In this document: piece by piece, positions 9,751 to 18,078 of the stretch | Numbering within the stretch: position 1 is the stretch's first letter | Layout of the letters: each line of letters starts with the position of its first letter | Origin: Micropruina sp. | GTDB lineage: Bacteria > Actinomycetota > Actinomycetes > Propionibacteriales > Propionibacteriaceae | NCBI RefSeq assembly: GCF_027492755.1 | Contig: NZ_JAPUED010000130.1 | Coordinates: forward strand, 1 to 59,643 | Direction: 5' to 3' | Length of the DNA: 59,643 nucleotides | Program-made: the position numbers and the translations under genes | The notes under the pieces: model-generated | The model's input: only the letters and a program-made list of their open reading frames with translations | Told to the model about the DNA's origin: nothing | Databases searched by the model: none

Positions 9751-9781
9751 CCGGTGGACGCCAGTCAGCGGCGTCCACCGG
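9751..9781 (-). promoter_or_regulatory. Intercistronic hairpin between binding protein and permease
   Basis: A perfect 12-bp stem (CCGGTGGACGCC / GGCGTCCACCGG) with a 7-nt loop and no U-tract, 15 nt downstream of the binding-protein stop. Stem-loops here are known in binding-protein operons (e.g. malE-malF) to stabilise the upstream mRNA or reduce read-through, giving more binding protein than permease. Function is inference. Confidence 0.55.
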
Positions 9782-9796
9782 GGTCGGGAACGGTTG

Positions 9797-11488
9797 TCAG
9801 CCCTTGCGGGGCTCCAGGCTGGTGAGAATCAGCACGGTCTGCACCGAGCGTGCGCTCAGGCTCGCGTACGGATTCTGCTCGTTCGGCCACCCGGTGAAGC
9901 GGAGGTCGTTGTAGGCACCCCACTCGGGTCCGGGGAAAAGCGGAATGACCGGGGCGTTCTCGTCGAAGAGCTGCTGCAGCTGGTTGATGGCATCTTTCTG
10001 CGCCGCCTCGTCGCTGGTGCCGCTGAATTTGTCCAGCAGCGCGTCGGCCCGCGGATCGCCGAACCGCTGATAGTTCTCAGTGGCCTTCTTGCCGACCGGC
10101 TTGACCGTCCGGGTGCTCATCATCGCCGCGAAGTACTTGTACGGCGCGGGATCGTTGGGTGACCACACGATGCCCGAATCGAAGTCACCCTGCTCATAGC
10201 CGGCCACCACCTGCGCCCAGTCGGGTGAATCCACCTTGACCGTGACGCCGATCGCGTCCATGTTCTGCGCGATCACGTTGGCCACCGACAGCCAGTCGGA
10301 CGAGGTGGCGCCGACGGAGAACTTGAACTCGAACGGCTTGCCGTCCTTGAGCTTGCGCTTGCCGTCGGCGTCCTTGGTGTAACCGGCCTGGTCCAGCATC
10401 TGGTTGGCCTGCTCGACATTGAGTTTGGTCCACTCGCACTTGTCGCGCAGCGCGGTGTCCTTCCATTTCTCGTAGCTGCCCGACAGTCCGGTGCAGTCGG
10501 CGGGGCCGGTGTAGCCGTTCATGCCGATCTTGGTGACCTGGTCGCGGTCGACGGCCATGCTGAGCGCCTTGCGCACGACGGGATCGTTGAACGGCGCCTT
10601 GGTGGTGTTCAGCTGCCAGTTGATCATCGAACCTGTCGGCGGGAACCAGTAGTGCCGGTGCGCCGGATCCTTGCTCACGAAGGTCTTCTCGATATTGGGC
10701 ATGAACTGATCCGTCCAGTCCACGTCGCCGTTGACCGCGGCCAGATTCGCACCGTCGTTGCCCGAGAACGCCAGCATCTTGATGCCCGCGATCTTCTGCT
10801 TGTCCGGTTGCCAATAGTTCGAGTTCTTGCCGAGTTCGAAAGCCTGCGCGGCGAAGCGGGTGATCTCGGTGTACGGCCCACTGCCGACCGGCTTCTCGTT
10901 GGTGGCCTTTGCCGGGTCCTTGATCTCGGACCAGATGTGCTTGGGAATGATGATGTGCTGGCCGATCTCGAACAACGCCGGCGAATACGGCTTGTTGAAG
11001 GAGAACGTCACCTTGCCGTCGGCCGCGCTCACCTTATCGACATACTCGTATCCGCCGAGCAGCTTCTTCTGCAGTTCGAAGGTGTATACGACGTCGTCGG
11101 CGGTCAACGGTTCGCCGTCGGACCATTTGACACCCGGGCGAATGGTGAACTCGACGCTCTTGCCGTCAGTGCCCACCTTCCATTCGGTGGCCAGCCAGGG
11201 CGTGGTCTGGCCACTGGTCGCGCTGAAGATCAGCAGCGGCTCGTAGATCGCCTGCTGGGTCATCGGGGCCGCATTGGGTGAGAACGGGTTGAAGTTGCGG
11301 GTGAAGGTGCCCATGTCCTCGCGCGGCAGGGTGAGCGGCGTGTCGGAGTAGTCCTTCCCGTCACCGCCTCCGGCGGCCGGCGAACTCGGCTGCGTCGCGG
11401 GCTGACTGCATCCGGCCAGGGCCAGGGCTCCGGTGACCAGGGCGGCCGCTGCCAGGCGCAGGGGCTTCCATCGTTGTGGACGTGACAT
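9797..11488 (-). CDS. Family-5 extracellular solute-binding lipoprotein
   Basis: A 563-aa surface lipoprotein that captures substrate for the Opp-type importer. Signal: MSRPQRWKPLRLAAAALVTG, then LALAGC (lipobox). SBP_bac_5 features include PLTADDVVYTFELQKKL, RPGVKWSDG and VRKALSMAVDRDQV. I chose ATG 11488 over the in-frame ATG at 11509 because an AGAGGAAGAG ribosome-binding stretch lies just before it and nothing similar precedes 11509. The family covers peptides, nickel and oligosaccharides; GH32 neighbours and a LacI regulator argue for fructan oligomers. It lies 70 nt downstream of lacI in the same direction. Confidence 0.92.
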   Translation of the reverse strand: MSRPQRWKPLRLAAAALVTGALALAGCSQPATQPSSPAAGGGDGKDYSDTPLTLPREDMGTFTRNFNPFSPNAAPMTQQAIYEPLLIFSATSGQTTPWLATEWKVGTDGKSVEFTIRPGVKWSDGEPLTADDVVYTFELQKKLLGGYEYVDKVSAADGKVTFSFNKPYSPALFEIGQHIIIPKHIWSEIKDPAKATNEKPVGSGPYTEITRFAAQAFELGKNSNYWQPDKQKIAGIKMLAFSGNDGANLAAVNGDVDWTDQFMPNIEKTFVSKDPAHRHYWFPPTGSMINWQLNTTKAPFNDPVVRKALSMAVDRDQVTKIGMNGYTGPADCTGLSGSYEKWKDTALRDKCEWTKLNVEQANQMLDQAGYTKDADGKRKLKDGKPFEFKFSVGATSSDWLSVANVIAQNMDAIGVTVKVDSPDWAQVVAGYEQGDFDSGIVWSPNDPAPYKYFAAMMSTRTVKPVGKKATENYQRFGDPRADALLDKFSGTSDEAAQKDAINQLQQLFDENAPVIPLFPGPEWGAYNDLRFTGWPNEQNPYASLSARSVQTVLILTSLEPRKG

Positions 11489-11558
11489 GATGGTTCTCTT
11501 CCTCTTCATCTCGATGAAGTTGGAGGGATAGGGATTGCTGTTCGGAAGTTGATTGGCG

Positions 11559-12602
11559 TCAGACCGAGCAGCGTTCTAGCAACGGGCAGTCGACCATTTG
11601 CTGCATCGCGATGGTCGACTGTCCGGATGTGATTGCGTCGAGGGTCCGGACGCCGAGGGCGCCCATCTCTTCGAACGGAAGTGCGACGGTGGTGAGCCGG
11701 GGTCGTAGATAGCCCGAGATCACCTCCTGGTTGTCGAAACCGACCACGGCGATGTCGTGGGGGATTCGTAACCCGCGTTCTTTGATGGCGTCGTATGCAC
11801 CCATGGCCATGCGGTCAGTGGCGCAGAAGATCGCCGTCGGCGGCGCGCTGCGGTCGAGCAGCAGGCGCGCCCCCTCATAGCCACTGTCGGCGGTGCCGTC
11901 ACCGTCGACAGTGAGATCCTCGTGCGGCGTCAGGCCCGCGGCGAGGTGCGCCTCGCGCCAGCCCCGCAGTCGGCCCACCGCCGCCGGAATACGGGGATCG
12001 AGGTTGATGTATCCGATCCGCTCATGGCCGGCCCGGATGAGGCATTCGGTGGCATGCCGTCCGCCGCTGACCTCGTCCGGGACGATGCTGGGGAGTTCCC
12101 CTTTGGCGTCGAAGCAGTTCAGCAACACCGTGGGCAGTTCCCGCAGCAGATCGGGGACGTCGACCGCCCGGTGCCAGGTCGCCGCATACAGGACGCCGCC
12201 CACCCGCTGTTCCAGCAGCTTTTCCGCCGCCCGTTGCTCGAAGGCCCGGCGGGCCTTCGTCTCCTCGCCATCGGCGGAGGCGATCAGCAGGAACCGGTGC
12301 TGCCGCCACGCCTCGTTCTGTGCCCCCTGGACGAGGTGGCTGCCGAACGGGGACGTCACGATCTCGGTGATCAGGCCGTACCAGTCCGTGCTCTGGGCGG
12401 CCAGTGCACGGGCCAGGGCGTCCGGGCGGTAACCGAGTTCGCCGGCCGCTTCGCGCACCCGAATCTTGGTTGCCTCGGAGACATTGCCGGCGTGGTTGCC
12501 GTCGTTGAGGACGAACGACACCGTCGTCCGGCTCACCCCGGCGGCGCGCGCGACATCGCTCATGGTGACCCGGCTGCGGGTCGAGTGATGGGAACGAGCC
12601 AT
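11559..12602 (-). CDS. LacI-family transcriptional regulator of the fructan island
   Basis: A 347-aa repressor. The N-terminal helix-turn-helix [23 protein letters not shown] is near residues 12-34, followed by the periplasmic-binding-protein-like sensor domain ([23 protein letters not shown]..., [31 protein letters not shown]). ATG 12602 puts the HTH at the usual distance; the open frame upstream would run through the operator. An identical 14-bp palindrome lies upstream of this gene and of the secreted GH32 gene, so it probably represses itself, the ABC-GH32 genes downstream and the secreted enzyme, with a sugar as inducer. Confidence 0.92.
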   Translation of the reverse strand: MARSHHSTRSRVTMSDVARAAGVSRTTVSFVLNDGNHAGNVSEATKIRVREAAGELGYRPDALARALAAQSTDWYGLITEIVTSPFGSHLVQGAQNEAWRQHRFLLIASADGEETKARRAFEQRAAEKLLEQRVGGVLYAATWHRAVDVPDLLRELPTVLLNCFDAKGELPSIVPDEVSGGRHATECLIRAGHERIGYINLDPRIPAAVGRLRGWREAHLAAGLTPHEDLTVDGDGTADSGYEGARLLLDRSAPPTAIFCATDRMAMGAYDAIKERGLRIPHDIAVVGFDNQEVISGYLRPRLTTVALPFEEMGALGVRTLDAITSGQSTIAMQQMVDCPLLERCSV

Positions 12603-12627
12603 GGAACTCCACCTTGAGAATCCGTCA

Positions 12628-12641
12628 GTAACGCGCGTTAC
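12628..12641. promoter_or_regulatory. LacI-type operator upstream of lacI and the ABC-GH32 operon
   Basis: A perfect 14-bp palindrome GTAACGCGCGTTAC with a central CG, as is usual for LacI-family operators, 25 bp upstream of the lacI ATG. The same 14 bp recurs at 14442-14455 before the secreted GH32 gene; I noticed no other copy. Confidence 0.75.
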
Positions 12642-12703
12642 GAGAAGAGGGTAAGCAGGTCGCGGTGGCAACGTCAAGTGCCTTCGGCCGGGCTGATTCA
12701 CAG

Positions 12704-14287
12704 TCAACGCATCCGGATCTCGCGAATCGTGAGCTCGCGGAAGGTCGCGCCGCCGTCGTAGGCGTAGAGCTGGATGCAGTCGTCACCGGGCAGCGGAAAG
12801 ACCCGGTGCGAATGCACCTGCCGTCCGTCCCCGACGAACAACTCGACGCTGGTCCGATCGACCAGCACACGTAGCTTCACCCGCCGCGCCGAGGCGTCGA
12901 ACGTCGTCTGGGACTCGCCCCCGGTCGGGTTCGCCGCCGGGCGGCGATTGACGTAGGCGTACGGCGCCGGCACGTAGACCCCGACGTCGACGTGGCGTCC
13001 TCCGCCGGGCGCGCGGCACACCTGGAACCCTGCGTTCGGCCGCACCCCCGACGCCCAAGTCAGCTCGCAGCTGAGTTCGTAGGACGATGACCTGATCGGC
13101 AGATTCTTCGAGCCCGACAGCGTGATGTCGCCCAATCGATGGGTTCGGACGACGTAGTCACGCAGTGCCGCCGTCGGCTCCGAGGCCAGGTAGTAGCCGT
13201 TCTTCGCGCGCCGCAGCCGAAGATCGCGGACGATCATGTCGTCGCCGTTGTAGCCGTCAGTGAACGAGGTGGGCGTGTTGTGCGGGTAGTCCCAGAAGTT
13301 CGCCCAGCCCAGGGCGCGGCGCAGCCGCCGATCCTCCCGTCCGGACCGGTCGTGATGCGGATAGGTCACCGCACCGTAGAAATCGAAGCCGTAGTCGAGC
13401 CACTGCGGCTCGTCGGTGTCCGGGGTGAAGCTGGTGCCGTCGAAATCGCCTACCCAGTAGGCGTAGGTGGCGGGAAGCCCGCGGCCCTTCCCGTTCGCGC
13501 TGGTCGCGAGCACCCAGTGCGAGGTGCCGTCCTGGGCGGTCATCTGGAAGAGGTCCGGGCACTCCAGGATGCCGATGTCGCTGCGTTCGAACTCGCCGAC
13601 GTAGGTCCAGGACCTGAGGTTGGGCGAGGCATAGAAGCCGAGCCGGTGGCCCTCGGCGTTGATCAGCAGCCAACGCTTGCGCGGGGTGTCCCAGATCACC
13701 TTCGGGTCGCGGAAATCGGGGACGCCGGGGTTGGGCAGGGCGGGCGAGGTGCTGCCCGCCCTGAACGAGCGCCCGCCGTCGGTGGAATACCACAGGTACT
13801 GGGCCTGCTTGCCGTCGGGAGCCTGGGTGACCAGCGCGATGACGGCACCCTTGCCGTAGCCGGCGGTGCCGTTGGCGTCGACCACCAGGCTGCCCGACCA
13901 GCAGTCACCGTTGGCGTTGGTGTTCTTCGGGATGGCCACGCCGCGGTCGCGGAATCGGACGTGGTCGCGGGTGCTTGCCAGTCGCCAGGCGGTGCCTCCG
14001 CCGCCGGTGAGGTAGTCGGCGTTGTACAGGTAGTAGTACAGGTATTCGCCGTTGACGAAGATGGGCCGCTGGGGGTCGTTCTTCCAGTTGTCGGGAACGC
14101 TGAAGTGGTATTCGGGCCGGCGGCTGCTCGGCCCGCGCCGGGCGCCCGGGCCGCCGAGCGGAGCGCCCTGGGCGCGGTCCGCGCCGAGACCGAGCGCGGC
14201 CGCGCCGAGGGTGGCGCCGCTGGCGCCCAATAGGAGGGCGCGCCTGGATGCGCCGCTGGATTCTGCCACTTGTCGTGCCTTTCTCAC
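12704..14287 (-). CDS. Tat-exported GH32 fructan hydrolase (levanase/inulinase-like)
   Basis: A 527-aa GH32 enzyme with a twin-arginine signal: SRRALLLGASGATLGAAALG around residues 14-33. Mature motifs: WKNDPQRP with nucleophile Asp71 (a variant of WMNDPNG), FRDPKVIW and ECPDLFQM with the acid/base Glu, then a C-terminal beta-sandwich (VDRTSVELFVGDG, HRVFPLPGDD). It should degrade levan or inulin outside the cell to oligomers for the neighbouring importer. The GTG at 14287 is the longest reasonable start; the in-frame GTG at 14269 has a better ribosome-binding site (GAGAAAGG, 8 nt upstream) and is a serious alternative. An operator lies about 155 bp upstream. Specificity is not decidable. Confidence 0.92.
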   Translation of the reverse strand: MRKARQVAESSGASRRALLLGASGATLGAAALGLGADRAQGAPLGGPGARRGPSSRRPEYHFSVPDNWKNDPQRPIFVNGEYLYYYLYNADYLTGGGGTAWRLASTRDHVRFRDRGVAIPKNTNANGDCWSGSLVVDANGTAGYGKGAVIALVTQAPDGKQAQYLWYSTDGGRSFRAGSTSPALPNPGVPDFRDPKVIWDTPRKRWLLINAEGHRLGFYASPNLRSWTYVGEFERSDIGILECPDLFQMTAQDGTSHWVLATSANGKGRGLPATYAYWVGDFDGTSFTPDTDEPQWLDYGFDFYGAVTYPHHDRSGREDRRLRRALGWANFWDYPHNTPTSFTDGYNGDDMIVRDLRLRRAKNGYYLASEPTAALRDYVVRTHRLGDITLSGSKNLPIRSSSYELSCELTWASGVRPNAGFQVCRAPGGGRHVDVGVYVPAPYAYVNRRPAANPTGGESQTTFDASARRVKLRVLVDRTSVELFVGDGRQVHSHRVFPLPGDDCIQLYAYDGGATFRELTIREIRMR

Positions 14288-14588
14288 CGAACTGCGTTGT
14301 TCTCTGGAATGTGCCGGCGATTCGGATCGAAGGCGCGCGGCAATGGTGCGGAAAAGGTCCCGTCCCGGATCCTCCCGGGCATGTCGAATCGATGGCCGAC
14401 TCGGCAGGGGATGGGTTCGCCCCGGTTTGTGCTATTCGTAAGTAACGCGCGTTACAAGATGTCCTTCGACACGCTAATAGGTGGCGTCTCCCGATGTCAA
14501 CGGTCCGCTCACTCAAAGTGTCGGGCGGCGTGCCGCGTCCGAGCCCGCGCCGGAGGCATTAGCCTCTTTGTCGACACTTGGAGGCTCC
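14288..14588. other. Divergent intergenic region between secreted GH32 and parA
   Basis: About 300 bp. It holds the second LacI-type palindrome (14442-14455), leaving an apparent 5' leader of roughly 150 nt for the minus-strand GH32 gene, and the upstream region of parA with TTGGAGG before GTG 14589. The parA frame is open upstream of 14589, but that part lacks ParA similarity. I see no further gene. Confidence 0.5.
14442..14455. promoter_or_regulatory. LacI-type operator upstream of the secreted GH32 gene
   Basis: GTAACGCGCGTTAC, identical over all 14 bp to the palindrome upstream of lacI. It sits 155 bp before the GH32 start, where a minus-strand promoter could lie. Confidence 0.72.
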
Positions 14589-15503
14589 GTGACCGACACC
14601 AGCACAGAGAACCCGGCCCTGTTCGAGGCCGCGTCCGCCCCCGTCCCCGATCCGGGACCCACCTTGGGGCCGACCGGACGGCCGTGGCCCGATCTGCCCG
14701 AACCGACCCCGCCCGCGCCGGGGAACCGGCGCGCGCTGATCGTGGCGATGTGCAACCAGAAGGGCGGCGTCGGCAAGACCACCACGACGATCAATCTGGG
14801 TGCCGCGCTCGCCGAGACCGGACGGCGGGTGCTGCTGGTCGACTTCGATCCGCAGGGCTCGCTGTCGGTTGGCCTGGGCATCAACCCGCACACGCTGGAG
14901 ACCAGCATCTACAACCTGCTGCTCACCCGCGACCACGACGTGCACGAGATCATCACCGACTCGGTCGTCGAGGGCCTGGACATCCTGCCCGCCAACATCG
15001 ACCTGTCAGCCGCCGAGGTGCAGCTGGTCTCCGAAGTGGCCCGCGAGCAGACCCTGAAGCGGGTGCTCGCCCAGGTGCGTGGCGAGTACGACATCATCCT
15101 GATCGACTGCGCGCCCTCGCTCGGCCTGCTGACGGTCAACGCGCTGACCGCTTCCGACCGGGTGATCATGCCGCTGGAATGCGAGTTCTTCGCGCTGCGC
15201 GGCCTCGCCCTGCTGAACGACACCATCGGCAAGGTGCAGGACCGGCTCAACCCCGAGCTGGAGATCCTCGGCATTCTCGGCACCATGTACGACGCCCGCA
15301 CCGTGCATTCCCGCGAGGTGCTCGAGCGGGTCGTCCAAGCCTTCGGTGACAAGGTCTTTCACACCGTCATCCGGCGGACCATCAAGTTCCCCGAGACCAC
15401 CGTCGCCGGCGAGCCGATCACCACCTACGCCACCAACTCCCCGGGCGCCGAGGCCTACCGGATGCTGGCGCGGGAGGTGTTGCAGCGATGCCCCGGCGCG
15501 TAA
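14589..15503 (+). CDS. ParA/Soj-family ATPase of the scpAB locus
   Basis: A 304-aa MinD/ParA-type ATPase. A Pro-rich N-terminal stretch of about 45 residues precedes the deviant Walker A KGGVGKTTTTINLGAALAE, Walker A' LLVDFDPQGSLSVGLG and Walker B IILIDCAPSLGLLTVNAL. It probably partitions DNA or positions the SMC machinery. It is the parA copy next to scpA-scpB (as Rv1708 in M. tuberculosis), not the oriC parAB pair; no ParB follows. GTG 14589 is preceded by TTGGAGG 4 nt away. The last 16 nt overlap the next gene. In relatives this gene directly follows xerD; here a fructan island intervenes. Confidence 0.92.
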   Translation: MTDTSTENPALFEAASAPVPDPGPTLGPTGRPWPDLPEPTPPAPGNRRALIVAMCNQKGGVGKTTTTINLGAALAETGRRVLLVDFDPQGSLSVGLGINPHTLETSIYNLLLTRDHDVHEIITDSVVEGLDILPANIDLSAAEVQLVSEVAREQTLKRVLAQVRGEYDIILIDCAPSLGLLTVNALTASDRVIMPLECEFFALRGLALLNDTIGKVQDRLNPELEILGILGTMYDARTVHSREVLERVVQAFGDKVFHTVIRRTIKFPETTVAGEPITTYATNSPGAEAYRMLAREVLQRCPGA

Positions 15504-15781
15504 CGCTGCCCGGCGCCCAGGAGCTCTTCCGCGCCACCGAACCGGTCGTCCAACCCGGACGGCGCCCGTCCGGCCGGGTCAAGCACGACGAGAAGATCAC
15601 CGTCTACGTCAGTGCCGAAGAACTGCTCGCCTTGGAACAAGCGAGGCTCACGTTGCGGGCCCGGCACGGCATCGCGGTCGACCGGGGCCGGATCGTCCGC
15701 GCCGCGGTGGCGCTGGCGGTCGCCGACCTCGAACTCAACGGCGACGACTCCGACCTGATCCGCCAGCTCGACCTGTCGTGA
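15488..15781 (+). CDS. Small RHH-like protein between parA and scpA
   Basis: A 97-aa basic protein. Residues about 34-80 read KITVYVSAEELLALEQARL, then RGRIVRAAVALAVADLE: a beta-strand followed by two helices, the pattern of ribbon-helix-helix DNA-binding proteins. It overlaps parA by 16 nt and scpA by 4 nt, so it is cotranslated with both. An RHH protein after a ParA ATPase could be its DNA-binding centromere partner or a repressor. The fold assignment is by eye. Confidence 0.8.
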   Translation: MPRRVTLPGAQELFRATEPVVQPGRRPSGRVKHDEKITVYVSAEELLALEQARLTLRARHGIAVDRGRIVRAAVALAVADLELNGDDSDLIRQLDLS

Positions 15782-16617
15782 CGCTCACCACCCCGGACGC
15801 CGTCCCCGGCTTCACCGTCCACCTGGGCAATTTCGAAGGTCCCTTCGACCTGCTGCTGCAGCTGATCTCGCGGCATCGGCTGGACATCACCGAAGTGGCG
15901 TTGTCGATCGTCACCGACGAGTTCATCGCCTACGTCAAACAGGGTCAGCAGCAACGCGGGCCGGGCAGCTGGGATCTCGAGCAGATCAGCCAGTTCATCG
16001 TGGTCGCCGCGACCCTGCTGGACCTGAAGGCGGCCCGGCTGCTGCCCCAGGGCGAGGTCGAGGACGCCGAAGACCTCGCGCTGCTCGAGGCCCGCGACCT
16101 GCTGTTCGCCCGGCTGCTGCAATACCGGGCGTTCAAAGAGGTCAGCCGCTGGATCGCGAGCACCCTGGCCACCGAAGGCCGGCGGTTCGCGCGTCCGGGC
16201 GGTCTGGAAGACCAGTTCAAAGCGCTGCTGCCGGAGTTGAAGTTCACCGCGACCGCCGACCAGTTGGCCTGGCTGGCGGCCCGGGCGTTCACCCCGCCCG
16301 AGGCCGAGCAGGTCTCGCTGAGCCACCTGCACCAGGCCAAGGTGAGCGTGCGCGAGCAGGCCGAGATCGTGGTGTCGGTGCTGCGCGAGCGCGGATCGCT
16401 GAGCTTTCGCGAGCTGACCGCCGACGCCGGCGAACGGCTGGTCGTGGTGGCCCGGTTCCTGGCACTGCTGGAGTTGTTCCGGGAACGCGCCGTTTCTTTC
16501 GAACAGCTCACGCCGCTGGGGGAGCTGCGAGTACGGTGGGTCGCCGGCGACGCGGACGCCGTCGAGATCTCCGCCGAATTCGACACCGAGGACACCCAGG
16601 AGGGCGCTGATGAGTGA
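15778..16617 (+). CDS. scpA: Segregation and condensation protein A
   Basis: A 279-aa kleisin that bridges the SMC heads. It begins VTLTTPDAVPGF, then the family signature VHLGNFEGPFDLLLQLISRHRLDITEVALS and FIVVAATLLDLKAARLLP; the C-terminal winged-helix contains VSVLRERGSLSFRELTADAG. GTG 15778 is coupled to the previous stop (GTGA) and gives the normal N terminus; the much longer open frame upstream is out of frame with parA and not used. It overlaps scpB by 8 nt. Confidence 0.95.
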   Translation: MTLTTPDAVPGFTVHLGNFEGPFDLLLQLISRHRLDITEVALSIVTDEFIAYVKQGQQQRGPGSWDLEQISQFIVVAATLLDLKAARLLPQGEVEDAEDLALLEARDLLFARLLQYRAFKEVSRWIASTLATEGRRFARPGGLEDQFKALLPELKFTATADQLAWLAARAFTPPEAEQVSLSHLHQAKVSVREQAEIVVSVLRERGSLSFRELTADAGERLVVVARFLALLELFRERAVSFEQLTPLGELRVRWVAGDADAVEISAEFDTEDTQEGADE

Positions 16618-17347
16618 GCCGTCCGACGTCGGGTTCCTCCCGGGCCTGGAAGACGCCGTTCCGGATGCCGCCGACCTGACCGGGCCGCTCGAGGCGCTGC
16701 TGCTGATGGCCACCGAGCCGATGCCGACCACGGAACTGGCGCAGGCCGTCCGGGCGCCGGTGGCTGTGGTCGAGGAGGCGTTGGGCTGGTTGGTCCGGTT
16801 CTACGACGAGACCGGACGCGGCTTCGAGCTGCGCAATGTGGGCGGTGGCTGGCGCTACTGGACGCGGGCCGAGCACGCCGACCTGATCGGCGCCTGGCTG
16901 GTCGAGGGCCAGCAGGCCCGGCTGTCGCAGGCCGCCCTGGAAACTCTGGCCGTGGTCGCCTACCTGCAGCCGATCTCGCGGGGACGGGTCTCCGCGGTGC
17001 GCGGCGTGAACGTGGACGGCGTGCTGCGCACCCTGGTCACCCGCGACCTGGTCCAGGAAGTCGATCGCGACTCCGAGACCGGGGCGATGCTGTTCGGCAC
17101 CACCGGGCAGTTCCTGGAGCGGCTCGGACTGGCCAGCCTGGACGACCTGCCGCCGATCGCACCACTGCTGCCGGACGCCGCGCTGCTGGAGGCCGAGCTG
17201 CGGGCCGCATCGTCGGTCGAGCTTGTCGCGACCCAGGACGATGAGGTTTCGACAAGCTCAACCAGCGGTGGTTTGGACGAGGTTTCGACAGGCTCAACCA
17301 GCAGTGGTCCAACCAACGACGTAGACGATGAGGAGAGCACCCGATGA
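16610..17347 (+). CDS. scpB: Segregation and condensation protein B with a repeat-derived tail
   Basis: A 245-aa winged-helix protein that binds ScpA in the SMC condensin complex. Typical: PLEALLLMATEPMPTTELAQA, GFELRNVGGGWRYWTR, QAALETLAVVAYLQPISRGRVSAVRGVNVDGVLRTLVTRDLV and MLFGTTGQFLERLGL. After about residue 200 the family domain ends, and the last 45 residues include two Ser/Thr-rich units (EVSTSSTSGG, EVSTGSTSSG) encoded by a class A dispersed repeat. Overlaps scpA by 8 nt and rluB by 4 nt. The tail is probably unstructured and dispensable (inference). Confidence 0.94.
   Translation: MSEPSDVGFLPGLEDAVPDAADLTGPLEALLLMATEPMPTTELAQAVRAPVAVVEEALGWLVRFYDETGRGFELRNVGGGWRYWTRAEHADLIGAWLVEGQQARLSQAALETLAVVAYLQPISRGRVSAVRGVNVDGVLRTLVTRDLVQEVDRDSETGAMLFGTTGQFLERLGLASLDDLPPIAPLLPDAALLEAELRAASSVELVATQDDEVSTSSTSGGLDEVSTGSTSSGPTNDVDDEESTR
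17213..17307. repeat. Class A dispersed inverted repeat inside scpB
   Basis: A left arm TCGGTCGAGCTTGTCG at 17213, then two tandem right arms (17245-17271 and 17281-17307) of the form GGTTTCGACAAGCTCAACCA; the second has two changes. All are read in frame in scpB. This is the only class A copy clearly inside a gene. Confidence 0.85.
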
Positions 17348-18075
17348 CCGAGGGCATCCGGCTGCAGAAGGTGCTGGCCGCGGCGGGATTGGGTTCCCGC
17401 CGGCACTGCGAAGAGCTGATCGAGGACGGCTTGGTGCAGGTGAACGGCCGGACGATCGACGCCCAGGGCGTCCGGGTCGACCCGCTGACCGACGTGATCC
17501 GGGTGGACGGTGCCCGCATCCCGCCGCCGCGCCGGCACCTCTACCTCGTCTTCCACAAGCCGCGCGGGGTGGTGTCGACGATGGACGACCCGCAGGGCCG
17601 CACCACCATCACCGACTACCTCGGACGCCGCTCGAAGGAGGGCCTGTTCCACGTCGGCCGGCTGGACACACCGACCGAGGGTTTGCTGCTGATCACCAAC
17701 GACGGCGATTTCGCCCAGCGGATGATGCATCCGTCCCATGAGATCAGCAAGACCTACGTGGCCGAGATCGAGGGCGTGATCGAGAACGTCACGCTGCGCA
17801 AGCTGAGTCGCGGGATCAAGCTCGACGACGGTCCGGTGCGCGCCGACGAGGTGAAACTGATCCAGCGCGGCGGCACCCGCAGCATCGTCCAGGTGGTACT
17901 GCACGAGGGCCGCAACCGGATCGTCCGGCGGATGTTCGACGCGGTCAACCATCCGGTCCGGCGGCTCACCCGCATCGCGGTGGGACCGGTCAAGCTGGGC
18001 CGGCTCAAGGTCGGCGAGCTGCGCGACCTGACCTCGGAGGAGCTGGGTGCGCTGATGGATCTGGCCGGGCTGTGA
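17344..18075 (+). CDS. rluB: 23S rRNA pseudouridine synthase, RluB family
   Basis: A 243-aa RNA-modifying enzyme that isomerises a uridine of 23S rRNA. An S4 RNA-binding domain occupies residues 1-60 (IRLQKVLAAAGLGSRRHCEELI, VQVNG), followed by the RsuA/RluB catalytic domain with FHKPRGVVST and HVGRLDTPTEGLLLITNDGD, where Asp of GRLD is catalytic, and EGRNRIVRRMFDAVNHPVRRLTRIAVGP. Translationally coupled to scpB (ATGA). scpA-scpB-rluB is a conserved bacterial order. Confidence 0.94.
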   Translation: MTEGIRLQKVLAAAGLGSRRHCEELIEDGLVQVNGRTIDAQGVRVDPLTDVIRVDGARIPPPRRHLYLVFHKPRGVVSTMDDPQGRTTITDYLGRRSKEGLFHVGRLDTPTEGLLLITNDGDFAQRMMHPSHEISKTYVAEIEGVIENVTLRKLSRGIKLDDGPVRADEVKLIQRGGTRSIVQVVLHEGRNRIVRRMFDAVNHPVRRLTRIAVGPVKLGRLKVGELRDLTSEELGALMDLAGL

Positions 18076-18078
18076 CCC

